Assembly: GCA_003952965.2 (NCBI GenBank)
Contig: CM025852.1
Coordinates: forward strand, 19,169,279-19,233,278
Direction of reading: 5' to 3'
Source of the DNA: Morella rubra
Lineage: Eukaryota; Streptophyta; Magnoliopsida; Fagales; Myricaceae
Length of the DNA: 64,000 bases
Made by a program: the position numbers and the translations under genes. Within the stretch, counting starts at the first letter, position 1; each line of letters starts with the position of its first letter. Positions 33,270 through 44,751 of the stretch are shown piece by piece. The notes beneath the pieces were generated by a model. That model saw nothing but the letters and a program-made list of their open reading frames with translations. It was not told where the DNA came from and made no database searches.

Positions 33270-34170
33270 AACTGTCTGGACGGTGACCCTAACCGTTCGG
33301 ACAGTTTACTATAAGCCCGAACGTTGTCGTATTGTGTTGAAAAAACGTCTGAACTGTTATGGAGACGGTTTTGACGTTGTTGTTTACGACCAAACACCGT
33401 TGTTTGAGGATTACTAAAATGGTGTGGTGCGCGAGGGAGCGTTCGGATGTCCTAGGTGGGAATCGGACACTTTTGATGGCGATCAAACACTGTCATTTGG
33501 TTATTTATAAAACAGTGTCATCATATGTAAGTCTGCGTTCGGACATAAATATAGGAGTCCGGACGGTGTTAAAATTTTTGGTGGCATCTGTTCCCTCGAA
33601 AACTTTTACACATAGGTGTCCGTACGGTATAAGTGGCATCCGAACGATTAGTATTCATTTGAAAGGAGCAAAATCGTAGACAATATATGGAAAACGGAAA
33701 AAAACTTGAAAATTTAAAAGATTTGAGTAAAAGGAGAAGAGGGGAGCTGATTTTGGACGTCAATCTCATTGAAAAGGGTGTGGAATGAGCAACTCATTTG
33801 GGATTACTCATTGGATTGCATTTCGAGGTTTGTGAGTTTTAAAATTCCTTTTGTTTTAGGATGAAAAGCATGTATTTTAGGATATAAAAGCATGTGTTTT
33901 TCAAGTTTTTAGGGTCTAAAATATAGCAATGGAGTTTGGGGTTGGCTATGATTTGTTTATATTGAAGTGTTTGTGATTTGGATTGATTTTGGCATGAATT
34001 TGTGGTGAAAATGGAGTGTGGGCGACGAAGAACTATCTTGTTTGACAATCGCAATCCGGACGGGTTGCATCGTCGGGACGTTTGTTTTTAGTTCGGATGC
34101 TTTGCTAAAGGCGTCCAGAGGCTAAATTATAGTTCAGACGATTTTCAACACGTCTGAACGGTTTTTGCTA
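33270..34170. repeat. Motif array B: GTTCGGACG/GTCCGGACG words
   Basis: GTCTGGACGG, CCGTTCGGAC, GTCCGGACGG, GTCCGTACGG, ATCCGGACGG and TTCAGACG occur between the accessory gene and the TNP2 block. An A-run at about 33247 precedes it. Same motif as arrays A and C. Confidence 0.75.
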
Positions 34171-34444
34171 TTATGTTCATGCATTCATTTAGTAGCCTTA
34201 GCCCCCGTTTAAGAATTACACGGAGTACGGATAACGAACTCGATGTAATTCTTGAATTGTCCACATTATGGACAGTTTGAGTTTACAATATGCGTAATGT
34301 GCGTAGTTGTATTTGCTATTGTGACAGATGTATTTAGAAATTTCGATGCAAATATCCTTTTGTCCTTTGGATACACATTCAACATTAAGCTTACACACTT
34401 GCCTTAAATGGCGGGTGTTTATGCTCAATGTTGTAGACGTGTAT

Positions 34445-36965
34445 CTGGGTACTAATTCCCTACAATTTGCCGCCTTGGAAATGTATGAAGGATTCAAGTT
34501 TCATGCTGTCGTTGCTTATTCCGGGTCCAACAAGTCTCAGAAATGATATCAATGTCTACTTGGAGCCATTGATAGATGAGTTGAAGGACTTATGGGAAAA
34601 TGGAATGCAGACGTACGACGCGGCCGTGTCAAGTTCATTTAAGTTGCATGCTGCTTTGCTTTGGACAATAAATGACTTCCCAACTTATGGTAATCTCTCG
34701 GGTTGGAGTACGAAAGGATAGTTAGCATGCCCTAATTGCAATGCGAACACAACATCATTTTGGTTGAAACATGGGGGCAAACATTATTTTTTGGGACATC
34801 GCCGGTATTTGCCAGCGACACATGAGTGGACGCATGATATTGACATATTTGAAAGAAAAAAGAGTTCAGAGCAGCGCCTGAAGAAGTCACTAGAGAGGAG
34901 ATACTTCAACAACTTGAATCGGTACCGTTATGTTAGTTTGGGAAGACTCAGAAGAAGAGAAAATGGGCTGACAATGAGTTAAGTTAGACGAAATGCAGCA
35001 TATTCTTTGAGTTGCCGTACTGGTCAGATTTGAAACTTTGACATAATTTGGACGTCATGCACATAGAGAAGAATATTAATTATGACAATGTTTTGGGAAC
35101 TTTGATGAACGTCGATGGTAAGACGAAGGACAATGCTAGTGCTCGGAGGGACTTGGCATTAATGGGCATTAAAAAGGAGTTGCATTATCAAGTTTGGGGT
35201 CAGCAGGAGGTGATGCCTCAAGCATTATTTAGTTTAACGAAGGATGAACGTAAGAAGTGTTGTGAATGGTTGAAAGGTGTTAAGTTTCCGGATGGATACG
35301 CCTCTAACATATCTCGGTGCGTGAATATAAAAGAAGGGAAGATAATGGGTATGAAGAGTCACAACTCACACGTCTTGTTGCAGCGACTGTTATGGCAATG
35401 ATACACAGGTTTTTAGGAAACGAAATATGTACAACGTTGACTGAGTTGAGCTTATTCTTCAAAGACTTATGCTCAAGAAAAATACGTTTAGATGTTGTGG
35501 ACCAGTTACAGAAGGGCGTCAGAATGATTCTTTGTAAGTTGGAACATATATTCCCTTAATCATTTTTTACTATTATGGTTCATTTAGCTGTTCATTTACC
35601 TCGGGAGGTGAAACTTAGGGGTCCAGTTCAATTTCGGTGGATGTATCCAATGGGAGGTATATGGGGAAGATGAAGCGTTTCGTTAAGAACAGGGCACGAT
35701 GTAAAGGCTCCATAGCAGAGAATTATGTGTTAAATGAATGTCTAACCTTTTAGTCAATGTATCTTGGTACAGTTGAGACGAGGTTTAATAGAAAAGACCA
35801 GAATTATGCCGACATGGATGATCGAAGTTGTCGTTTTTCTGTGTTTACTCAAAATGTTCGACCCCTGGGAGCTGGTAGGGGTAAAGATTTAAATAGAAAG
35901 GAATTTACAAAAGCGCAGTGTACGTACTCAACAACTGTTTAGAAATCAGCCAACATATAGAGTAAGCGCTTATAATTATATTTGCTCACTTAAACACTTA
36001 TTAGTTCATTACATTTTAATTTATTATAAAATATCTTATTTCTTTATAGCGAGCACTTGGAAGAGATGATGAGGGAATCACCAATAAATGTTGATAGGAG
36101 GCACGAAGAAGAATTTCCGTTATGGTTTAGAAATCGGGTATTTATTTAATTTTGTCTTTATTTTATGTTTAATTTTAATTGATCATTTTTTTAGATTCAA
36201 AGTTAACACGTGTTTACTATTTTAGATTCAAACTATGCGCAATGAAAATCCTGGGCTCGGTGTCGGATGATTTGTATGCATTAGCATCCGGTCCGGATCA
36301 ACGGGCACTTTGTTATTCTGGGTGTATAGTGAATGAAGTTAGGTTTCACATGGTCTTTCGTGAACAGTTTCGTCACACTCAGAATAGTGGTGTGGTTGTT
36401 CCGGGGGACCATGATGGGGAAGATGTTGACTTTTACCACCAGGTCGTGAATATTTACGCGTTGCGTTATTTGCTGGGAAATTTAGTTTATTTACTAAAAT
36501 GTGACTGGTTTGACTTGAGTAGTCAAAACTTAGGTCTTGATAAAAGTTGTCGTTTGTTAGTATTAACACATCCCTAAGTGGTACAAAGACGACCCGTTCG
36601 TGCTAGCATCTTAGAGGAATCAAGTGTTTTATATCGATGATATTAAGTTGGGCGGTTACTAGAAGATTGTTCAAAAGATTACCCCTAGAAACACGTATGA
36701 TATTCCACCTATTGAGGAGGAAGCTAGTGAAGATGGAGAAGGACTGTCGAACTGTGAAGCATACCAAGAGAATGAGTCAATTGAGCTTTTTGTGGACTTT
36801 AGCTCATTTGACATGATCCCGTTGACTAGAAATGACATCGAGGCTTATATGCCGATAATCGATGAGAGTGGTCCACAATAATGTGAAGTAGAAGGAAGCG
36901 ATGATTCCTCGGAATCGTTCAGTGAAGATTGTAGTGATTCTGAAGAATATGACTCCGAGGACTAA
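34445..36965 (+). pseudogene. CACTA TNP2-type transposase, N-terminally truncated and broken
   Basis: The plus strand begins LIPYNLPPWKCMK and LSLLIPGPTSLRNDINVYLE, then PLIDELKDLWENGMQTYDA, ALLWTINDFPTYGNLSGWST and CPNCNANTTSFWLKHGGKH. These are the diagnostic core of TNP2 transposases. It continues with LDVMHIEKNINYDNVLGTLM, a DUF4218 region (HLPREVKLRGPVQFRWMYP; SMYLGTVETRF) and a DUF4216 region (CIVNEVRFHM; CDWFDLSSQN; VFYIDDIKLGG). An acidic tail ends at 36965 (DSEEYDSED). The N-terminal transposase-associated domain and first catalytic segment are missing upstream of 34445. Several stops, shifts and introns lie inside, including a stop right after NLSGWSTKG. TNP2 recognises the CACTA ends and cuts them. 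Confidence 0.85.
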
Positions 36966-37080
36966 AGTAACTTTATCGTTTCAATTTACCTCACGTTTCT
37001 ATTTTATATTCATTTTGAGTAACATAATTCATTGTGTTTTTTTTCTCTAATATTGATTTATTTAGTCACAGGACTACGTC

Positions 37081-38793
37081 ATGCCAGCGGGAGGGAAACG
37101 TCTTCGGTGCGATTCATCAGTTCGAGCTGAGAGTAGTCCCGGTACACTAGCAGTGTTGGGTCCTTTATTTAGGGATAGAAACGAATTACCGTCCCTGCCA
37201 CAGCCAGTCCAGTAGGCACCCAAAGTAGTTGTGCGTGTAAGTATCTTACCCCGTCAATCTTGATTAAATATTATGACTTTTAAATTTCTATGCTTAAATG
37301 AATTTTAAATTTATTGTTCTTCATTTGTAGCGACGTCCGGAATCAGACACGTTCGAGGTAGTACGTGCGGGATTGCCTTACTCAAGGCTCGTACTGGAGG
37401 AAAGCTGACTGTCCATATCCCTGATGGACGTACGGCGGTGATGACAAGGCGTCCTCAATGCTCTCGAGTCATATTGGTGCGCTCGTTCGACAACATGTCC
37501 CATTTGAGACGAGTAAGTGGAAGGAGGTCCCCGACAAGGTTAAATCGTATGTGATGAACCGAGTGTTGGTAAGTATAATTTTTAAATTTTAATTGTTTAA
37601 AACTTTTTACGTACTAACTGTTATATATGTTAAGGATGACTTCCAACTAGATTACGACCGAGCCGAGGATCGTTCACTGTGACGTCTACGATGAACACAG
37701 CGTACAGGACACACAAAAATAGAATGTTCCAGCATTACTCGGTGTTCAATTCCAAAGAAGAGGCGTTAGAGCACCCGTATCCCGATATGAACAAGGAAGA
37801 ATGGACTCGTGTTTGTGATTTATTCGCGAGCGAGGAATTTCAGGTTAAACATTTTTATTCCGTCCTCAACGTTTATTTATTTTATTATTAATTGTGGTAA
37901 CAACTGTAAATGTACAATGCAGAGGAGGAGTGCAATCAACAAGGAGAATAGAGCTAAGCTGAAGATTGTACACACATTGGGAGCGAGGTCCTTCCAACAG
38001 CGAGAGCGTTGTTAGTAAGTAATAAATTTAATTTTTATTATTTATTATTTAAATAAATGACTTAGGTATTTTAATATGCACGTTTATATTTCTTTTGGTG
38101 TACAAAAAAATCCAGAATCTGATGAGATTAGTCCTGCGTTGCTGTATAAAAAGACGCATACTAATAAGGATGGCATGTGGACATCAGAAGATGCACGAGA
38201 AAATTTTGTAAGTTGTAACATTAGATTTAATGATGCATTCGTATGCGTTTATGTTTCATATGTGCTAAATTTTATTTATTTTCTAATTTTGTAGGAAAAA
38301 ATGGAGGCGTTACAGTTGCAGCACGAGTCAGAGGGAAAGTCATACACCGAAGTGGAGATTTTGCTGAGGTGTTGGGGACGAAAGCGGGTTACGTGCGAGG
38401 TTTAGGCGTTCAGTACGGTCTATTGGATCATCTTCATCAGTATCGTCCGTTGATTTGTCCCGGAGATTGGAGGAGGCCAGATTACAGATTGAGGAGATGA
38501 GGGCTAGACAATTGGAATATGAAGCGCTTCTGTCAAAGCGGTCAGATATGGAGCAGACGATGTGAGAGCATCTGTAGATGATGGAGGAGCAGCAATGGAA
38601 GAAAGACGAAGAGCTGATGCAGATGATGGCGGAGCAGCAAGAAAAAAGATGAAGAGCATCAGAAGATGATGCAGGAGCAGCAAAGAACCTAGTGGAACAA
38701 CAAGAACGGAGGATGCAACTAATGGCGGAGCAGATGCGTGAGCAGCTGATGGAGCAGATCAGACAGCTGCAATCTCGTTCGACACCCAAATGA
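37081..38793 (+). pseudogene. CACTA second gene, plant En/Spm (Ptta) transposase-like, multi-exon
   Basis: ATG at 37081 starts MPAGGKRLRCDSS. Exon-like pieces follow at about 37331-37575, 37636-37842, 37921-38013, 38100-38205 and 38295-38793, separated by short AT-rich introns. Recognisable motifs are KTHTNKDGMWTSEDARENF and EKMEALQLQHESEGKSYTEV, characteristic of the plant En/Spm-family second protein. The last exon is a Q/E/M-rich coiled coil (EEMRARQLEYEALLSKRSD). Stops occur (for example in the first exon and the coiled coil). The partner protein in this family is thought to bind the subterminal motifs. This copy is decayed. Confidence 0.75.
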
Positions 38794-38984
38794 AAATTTG
38801 GGTAGATTTATATATTTTTACTACTTTATCAGTACTTATCGATTATGTATTTTATTTACTTTAATGACGATTGCATATTTGTAGATATTTTATTATATTA
38901 ATGAGCATTAAATATCTTTCTATTTATATTATTTGTAAATTATTTTTAAAATTTTAATTAAATTAATTTAAAAACGTAGAAAAC

Positions 38985-39500
38985 GGTTTGAACGGTAAAA
39001 AAGTCGTCCGAACGGTTCTTGTGCATTGGCAACGTGCGCACGCACAACTATCCGTCCGCACACTTCACGATAATAGGTCCGTCTACACAGTTATTCTCAC
39101 GTGCACACGGTCTTTTAGTAAGAACCGTTCGAACTTTATTGAATATGTTCGAATGTCTCCTACGGAATAAGTGTCCGAACTGGATACGTAATGGTTCGAA
39201 CAGTTTTTGAAGATGACAAATAAGTATTTCTTCATAAATGAAACAACGGTGCAAACGTCTTTGTGTATGCATCCTGGACGAAAAACATTACTGTGCGAAC
39301 GTTGTATATAATGGTGCGCACAGATTGTACATGACAAAATTCATTTCGTCACATTCGACCAACCGTTCGCATGAGATGTCCGAACGTATAGAGAGTACGT
39401 TCGCATAGCTCATGCGAACAGATGGAGTGTACTGGGCATGAAGATTTTCAATTTCGTCAATATAGCACAAAACTGTTCGGACGGTATGATAAATGTCCGA
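38985..39500. repeat. Motif array C and 3' subterminal region of the CACTA element
   Basis: GTCCGAACGGTT, ACCGTTCGAAC, TGTCCGAAC, GGTTCGAACAG, GTTCGGACGG and GTCCGAACGG recur through the region. A second repeat type, TGGGTGACAA / TTGTCACCCAAA, occupies 39510-39640 next to the terminus. Confidence 0.78.
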
Positions 39501-39651
39501 ACGGTTTTGAGTGACAGAACACCAAAATCGTCACCTAAAACATTGGCTGACGGGCTTTAGGTGACAAACTGGGTGACAATTTGGTTTTGTCACCCAAAAC
39601 ATTAGCTGACGAAATTAGAACTTTGGGTGACAAATTTTTTTGATACCCAAA

Positions 39652-39670
39652 GTCTTTTTTTCTTGTAGTG
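39652..39670 (-). repeat. CACTA terminal inverted repeat (3' end)
   Basis: The minus strand reads CACTACAAGAAAAAAAGAC, the common plant CACTA terminus. The matching 5' end is not visible in the window. Confidence 0.85.
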
Positions 39671-40104
39671 TGTAATTGTAGAATCCTTGTATCGATTCCT
39701 CACTTTTTTTTTCTTGGTAACCAATCAGAGCATGAACAGTACTTACTCAGCTAGGCAAAAAGAATGATTGACGGAAAAATAGAAAAGGAGATTCTCAAAT
39801 AACTAAATTGTGAAATTCCTCATTTAGATTGTATTTTTCATATATTATATTAAGATTTTTCTAGAAAAAAAAAATAGAATAAGCATCTGTTATTTGATAA
39901 GCTTATCGTACAATCATACCTTGCAGTACCCTATCGTGTTCCCTACTAAGCGGTGTATGAATCTCAGACATTTTTAACTTCATCTACGTAGTCTCATGTT
40001 ATATTTTGAAGTTTATATAAATTTCTACCGGAGATTAACTTGCTAACTCCTGTCGTTGTACAATCGGAAAATGCCAGATCAATCAACAAGAAATTGCTTA
40101 GTTC
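39671..40104. other. 3' flank of the cysteine protease gene, no gene
   Basis: AT-rich non-coding DNA between the CACTA terminus and the protease stop codon. It would contain the protease 3' UTR on the minus strand. Confidence 0.6.
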
Positions 40105-41393
40105 TTAAAGAGGGTAACTAGCTCCCATGGCAAGGCCGCAAATACCATTCTTATCTGCCGAATCACGCCCCATCCTTGCATAACCAGATTCCCCCCAACC
40201 GGTACTCCATGAATTCTTCATAAGCCAGTACTTTTTACCACCATCTTCTCCATAGCCAACTGCCGTGACTGCATGATTGAGTTGCTTTCCACACGGACCA
40301 GTGAAGATACCTTTAGAATAGAATTGGAATGCTTTACCGGCACCATCTATGGCAACAGAGACAGGTTGCTTAGCAACTGCAGCTTGTAGGCTTCTCTCAT
40401 CATTGGCGGGTACCCTCTCATAGCCACTTATTGTCACTGCATGATTATTTTCTTTGGTTTTGTCGCATGTGCCACGAAATCCTTTGTAAGGATAATTGCT
40501 TTCCGAGGTCAGTCCACCAATCTTTTTGATGAACGAAAATGCTTTCTCCATGTATCCACGATTGCATCCTTGATTCGAGGAATCAAAATCGCAGTCTATT
40601 AGCTCTTGCTCTGATAGAGATATCAAGCGTCCTGTTTTGATTGCGTTGATACTTTCCACAGCTGCCACCGCACAGAATGCCCAACAACTTTCTGAATCAA
40701 AAGGTTGCTATTGTTAGAGTTATTGCAGCCTAAGGGATTAGGACTGGCCAATATGAGCCTGAATTTTAGCCACCACATGTTGTAATTAAAGTGGCCCAGG
40801 GATTAATGATTGGGTGAGCATAAAAAGTTATGATGAAGTTGAGGCCACTAAGGCATCATGAAGTTGTTATAAGTAGTCAATTCTCCCAATAATCTATTCA
40901 GACACAATCTTACAAGTTAAAATTTACACTGCGAAAAGAACAGATTCCTACCACATTCGCCTTGATCCTTAACTGGAGTAACTGCTCCTTTCTTTCTCCA
41001 ATCGACGCTTGTTGGCACACTCATGTTTTTATCATAGCTGAAGTTTGTCTTTGGATGCCAAATGGTCCTAAATCCCAAATAAGTGTGTCTAAACTCCCGG
41101 TTTGTCATGTCTGCGAATCTATTGTCTGTAAGCTTGAATGATAGATTCTTGGAGTTGATGCGGTCGATGAACCGGACGTTATATCGGTAAATGTCGTATC
41201 GCCTTTCTCGCTCCTCTCTATTCTTGTATATTCGGCCATGCTGTGCCACCCAGTTGTCATACCTCTCTCTCATAGATTTTGGGTCACCCACTGTATGCTC
41301 ATACCTCTCCGAACATGTCAGTAATGGTATCCACAGAAAGCACAAAATCAAAAGAATCAAGGACGCATTTTTTAGCGCTGCAGGAGTCTCCAT
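40105..41393 (-). CDS. Papain-like cysteine protease (SAG12/SAG39 group), two exons
   Basis: Exon 1 is 41393-40952 and exon 2 is 40691-40105; the 260-bp GT/AG intron lies just before the active-site block, as in SAG12-type genes. The product has 342 residues, the usual length. It has a signal peptide (about 1-28, hydrophobic [15 protein letters not shown]) and an I29 inhibitor prodomain (about 41-105; [27 protein letters not shown]). The mature C1A enzyme starts near [11 protein letters not shown] (about 126). Catalytic residues are Gln144, Cys150 (SCWAF), His287 ([11 protein letters not shown]) and Asn307 (KNSWSTGWG). Family role: vacuolar or secreted proteolysis in senescence, development or defence. 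Odd points: Glu148 replaces the near-invariant Gly in CGSCWAF, Cys154 replaces Ser after WAF, and GCNGG is GCNRG. The frame is intact, so probably a gene, possibly a specialised or decaying paralogue. Confidence 0.9.
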
Positions 41394-41440
41394 TGCTAGC
41401 TTGGAAATCTAGATGGAGAATGGGCTTTCCTGTTTCTGTA

Positions 41441-41450
41441 CTTTTTATAA
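41441..41450 (-). promoter_or_regulatory. Probable TATA box of the cysteine protease gene
   Basis: The minus strand reads TTATAAAAAG about 50 bp upstream of the ATG at 41393, which would leave a short 5' UTR of roughly 20 bases. Confidence 0.55.
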
Positions 41451-42259
41451 CCGGCCAAAAACGAAGTCTTAACAGTACTTAGTTAGGTTCCATGTTTAAA
41501 TTTGCTCTGTGTAGTTCTCTATCATTTACTCTTGGGTCATACGTTTAAGGTGTTTCAGTTGTCGTTTGGTTTAACTCTTGTTCATGTCTTTGGTGCTTCT
41601 ACACTCTAGTAGTACTATACGTCAAGTATTCTGTGGTTCGATCGGTTTCCCCGGAATGGCATGCAGCGACGATGTAATGGTTGCAGTATGTGTGGTAAGC
41701 TGAAGATCACTAATTCAAGCAACCTTGAATCGATTACAACTTTTTAAGTTGTAAAGCCCAGCTTGGACATGATCCTAATTGGTGGGTCTCAGGCGCCTCA
41801 TCTTGCTATTTTAACCTCAACCAAGCCATATGAAATTGTCACACCAGAGCCATGCATGTACTTCTTGTTGGAAATATACATGAGCATGTCATTCTGAATT
41901 ACTGAATGAATTATATCCTCTGTGTAAACATCCCCTGTGATATTTAGGCTAAGTATGATGACAACATGAACAGAAATATTGTAAATCTTCTGGAATAATA
42001 TATTATATATACGTTAAGTAAACTCTGATTTTCTTTTGTGGAGATATGATGTTGTTGTCTCCATGTCGATCATATGACAATTAGGTTCGTGATTGTTGTT
42101 GTACTGTATATCGTGTTGTTTTGGGGCCAAGAGCGTGCGTGTATCATGTTGCAAATTTTAATTAGTAGGAAAATATTATTATAGCTGACATAAATAGGGT
42201 GTCCAAGAAAAGTAATTGTTTATGGGACTGGCCTGCAAATTCAGAAAGTGTATTTTCTG

Positions 42260-42262
<3 letters not shown>

Positions 42263-42317
<55 letters not shown>
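42263..42317. repeat. (CA)n(TA)n compound microsatellite
   Basis: About 17 CA units run directly into about 10 TA units. Likely polymorphic in length. Confidence 0.9.
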
Positions 42318-43063
42318 TCAGAGACGAACAAGATCTGGGGGTGAGGGAATTTGAACACAGGACATGACCCTTTCAAGGGATGAAGTTGATGCCAACTGCA
42401 TCATTCTCATGAAGCTACTTCAGCGTGGAAGACAATTTATGAATATATCTAGCTAATTTAATTAGCCATCTTTTGGTAATTACTCGTGTTACCAAATGAC
42501 CATCAGCTTGTTCAACGATTCCTTGTACTCATGAATCATGCCCCAAATTCTTGCATAATAGAAAATATTGTTGAAATATATATGAAGAAGGCTAGAAGCC
42601 TAGAATTGTGCCTCTATCTTTTAGAAACTCGTCTCCATATATATGAACATAACAGTGTAGAGTCTTTAATTACATCCTGTGAGCGTTGATATTGTCAGAA
42701 CCAAAATAGAGGCACATATAATATGGGCGGGGTTAGAACAGAGGAAGCAGATAATTTTCGTTGGCGTTGCAGTTTCCATCTGCTTCGGGCTCTTCCATAA
42801 TGTTCTCGTACAATTTGTCAGAAAGAACGTGTACGTACTACGTGTTCTTATCCAGCTTCGCCAATCACCAAAAAAAGAAAAAAAAAACAGAGGAAAAAAA
42901 AGAAGTGTACCATTCTCGTCCGTGTTTGTGGAGAGAGAGAGAGAGGGAAATATTCTAAATAGCCCACGAAGATGCTTCGTGGCCAGGCAATTCCTTTAGA
43001 TGGAAGGTAGCAAATATATTCTAAAGATTTCGATAATCATGATTAGTGCCTGCCAGAGCCTTG

Positions 43064-43227
43064 AATAAATATTTGTTTATAAGAAGAACATCATCAAATG
43101 AAAGTATGAGGAACAAGGAAGATGCCCAGAAGCAGAGAGCTGGTAAATAAATATTTGTTTATAAAAAGAACATCATCAAATGAAAGTATGAGGAACAAGG
43201 AAGATGCCCAGAAGCAGAGAGCTGGTA
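43064..43227. repeat. 82-bp perfect-register tandem duplication
   Basis: 43064-43145 and 43146-43227 (start AATAAATATTTGTTTATAA) differ at about one base. The near identity points to a recent duplication. A second small repeat (GCTCACATGGGCGCAT) occurs twice at about 43300-43356. Confidence 0.88.
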
Positions 43228-44275
43228 AAAAGGACATGCCCTACATGTGGGAATGGTTTGGGGACAAAGGAAATATAGCGCCTTTAGAGCGTGCAAATAG
43301 CTCACATGGGCGCATATATATATACGAAGAAAAAAAAAAAAGCTCACATGGGCGCATGACGTCGTGATCCTTTTCAGACCTCCTATCCTTTCTCTCTCTC
43401 ACAGCTCATGCTCCAAATCTCCACTACTCCAACTGTCCAATTATTTAATACATTTCCATGAATATTTTTTTTATTACACATTGGCAAAATTGCGCATATA
43501 TAGCTGCTACGTACATCTACACCCATAAACCTGTACCATCACAGGCCTCTCTAATCAGTTTAAAACGAATACCTGAATATGAAGTAAACCGTAACTAATA
43601 TATATATATATCAATGAAATGGTTAAATTTTCACTTTTTTTTGTAACATAGTTAATTTAGAAGAAAGAAAAGGGTATGCATGGTGTGAACTTAATGAGCT
43701 AACCTACGCATTATCTCTAAAAGAACTTAGTTCTTGAAGAGGTAGTGAAACCTTATAAGTCACTCTAAAATCATCCTCTTTAAAGATATAGGACCTGGCT
43801 TACAAGAGTTTATGCACCTGTGTTACTTTTGAAAACTCTCCATAATTATAGGAGGTGATGGCCAACTGTCAATCCTTTAAACGGGAGATAATTGGTTATA
43901 TGAAACCCTTTTTTCTGTTTGGGTTTGGTTTGTTGGTTTTTTATCCAAACATTAACTTCCATCCGATTCTTCAGCATATAGTCTATTAACTTACTATCTT
44001 TATTCACGTACGTTTCCTGGATAATTAGTTATATATAAGATATTAGGCTAAAAATAGCAAAAATTAAGGCATTAATGTCAGTACTGATGAGATGATGAAG
44101 GCCTCTGTGGGTGTTTGGTGGGGAAGTACGGTTTCCATCGGACGGTGGAGGTATGGGTAATGCAAAGGTTGATTATGTAGGGAAGTGCTACATGGGATTT
44201 CTTTCTTCTTGGGGAAGTACAAAATGGGATGAGACTATTATAAGCTCAGCCCCACTTAAAAGGCGCTCACAGGGG

Positions 44276-44281
44276 CACGTG
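44276..44281 (+). promoter_or_regulatory. G-box CACGTG upstream of the bZIP gene
   Basis: GGGGCACGTGGTGG about 475 bp upstream of the ATG contains the core CACGTG, the usual binding site of bZIP and bHLH factors. Location only; function not shown. Confidence 0.4.
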
Positions 44282-44545
44282 GTGGCTGATTCCGCTAGTT
44301 AATAAACTACTGGCGACTTTCCAGTAATACCGTTGAGTCCCAACCTCCTCCCAGCTGTACATAGCTGTCCAATTCCCCCTCCATGTGACCCCACTGCACA
44401 AACGCAATAGACAAACAGATAGCAGAAAGATTTATTCTGATCTTGAACGTGCAGAGAAAGAAGAGCCATAATTTTGATATATTTGTTGCTACTGCTGTTG
44501 TTTCTGCGGCTCTCTTCCCTCTGCCATTCTCTAGGTGCTTTTGAG

Positions 44546-44555
44546 TATATATAAG
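44546..44555 (+). promoter_or_regulatory. Possible TATA box of the bZIP gene
   Basis: TATATATAAG lies about 200 bp upstream of the start codon, in a CT-rich context expected of a plant promoter and leader. Confidence 0.45.
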
Positions 44556-44751
44556 ACACTTTGTAAGAGATTGTAATTTGGTTTGTTCTGGGCTGGTTTT
44601 CTTTCCGACGGTCTTGCTCTCGTTTCTGACATTGTGTGTCTGCGTTGAGCATATGTAACAAGCATTCTTACAGATTGTCATTTAATTTGGTTAGGTGGGT
44701 CTGTCGGGTAGAGTTATTCTTGTTTACTTGTTCTCCGTCATAGTGTCCGGA

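Larger units (their letters stand above)
30346..39670 (+). mobile_element. CACTA (En/Spm) transposon complex, 3' terminus present
   Basis: The right end read on the minus strand is CACTACAAGAAAAAAAGAC, the canonical CACTA terminus, followed outward by TGT as a possible 3-bp target duplication. Inside are a TNP2-type transposase block (34445-36965) and an En/Spm second gene (37081-38793). An additional gene lies at 31704-32909, and three arrays of a GTCCGGACG-like motif at 30360-31680, 33270-34170 and 38985-39500. The motif arrays resemble the subterminal protein-binding repeats of CACTA elements. The 5' CACTA end was not found, so the left boundary is an estimate, and the left third could be a second element. 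The genes are decayed. Confidence 0.65.
41455..44540. other. Intergenic region between the divergent protease and bZIP genes
   Basis: About 3 kb without a recognisable coding exon. It holds a (CA)n(TA)n microsatellite, an 82-bp tandem duplication, GA runs and, towards the bZIP gene, a G-box at 44276. The two genes point away from each other, so their promoters share this DNA. Confidence 0.6.

Noticed and set aside
42486-42999. Several short plus-strand frames between protease and bZIP genes.
   Set aside because: Short, no family similarity, and they include A-rich and GA-rich low-complexity DNA.
44299-44681. Two overlapping minus-strand frames upstream of the bZIP gene.
   Set aside because: Overlapping frames in different registers with no motif, lying in the likely bZIP promoter and leader.
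44695-44751. In-frame upstream extension of the bZIP reading frame.
   Set aside because: It starts at GTG, not ATG. The conserved family start MAQLPPKIPN is at 44752.
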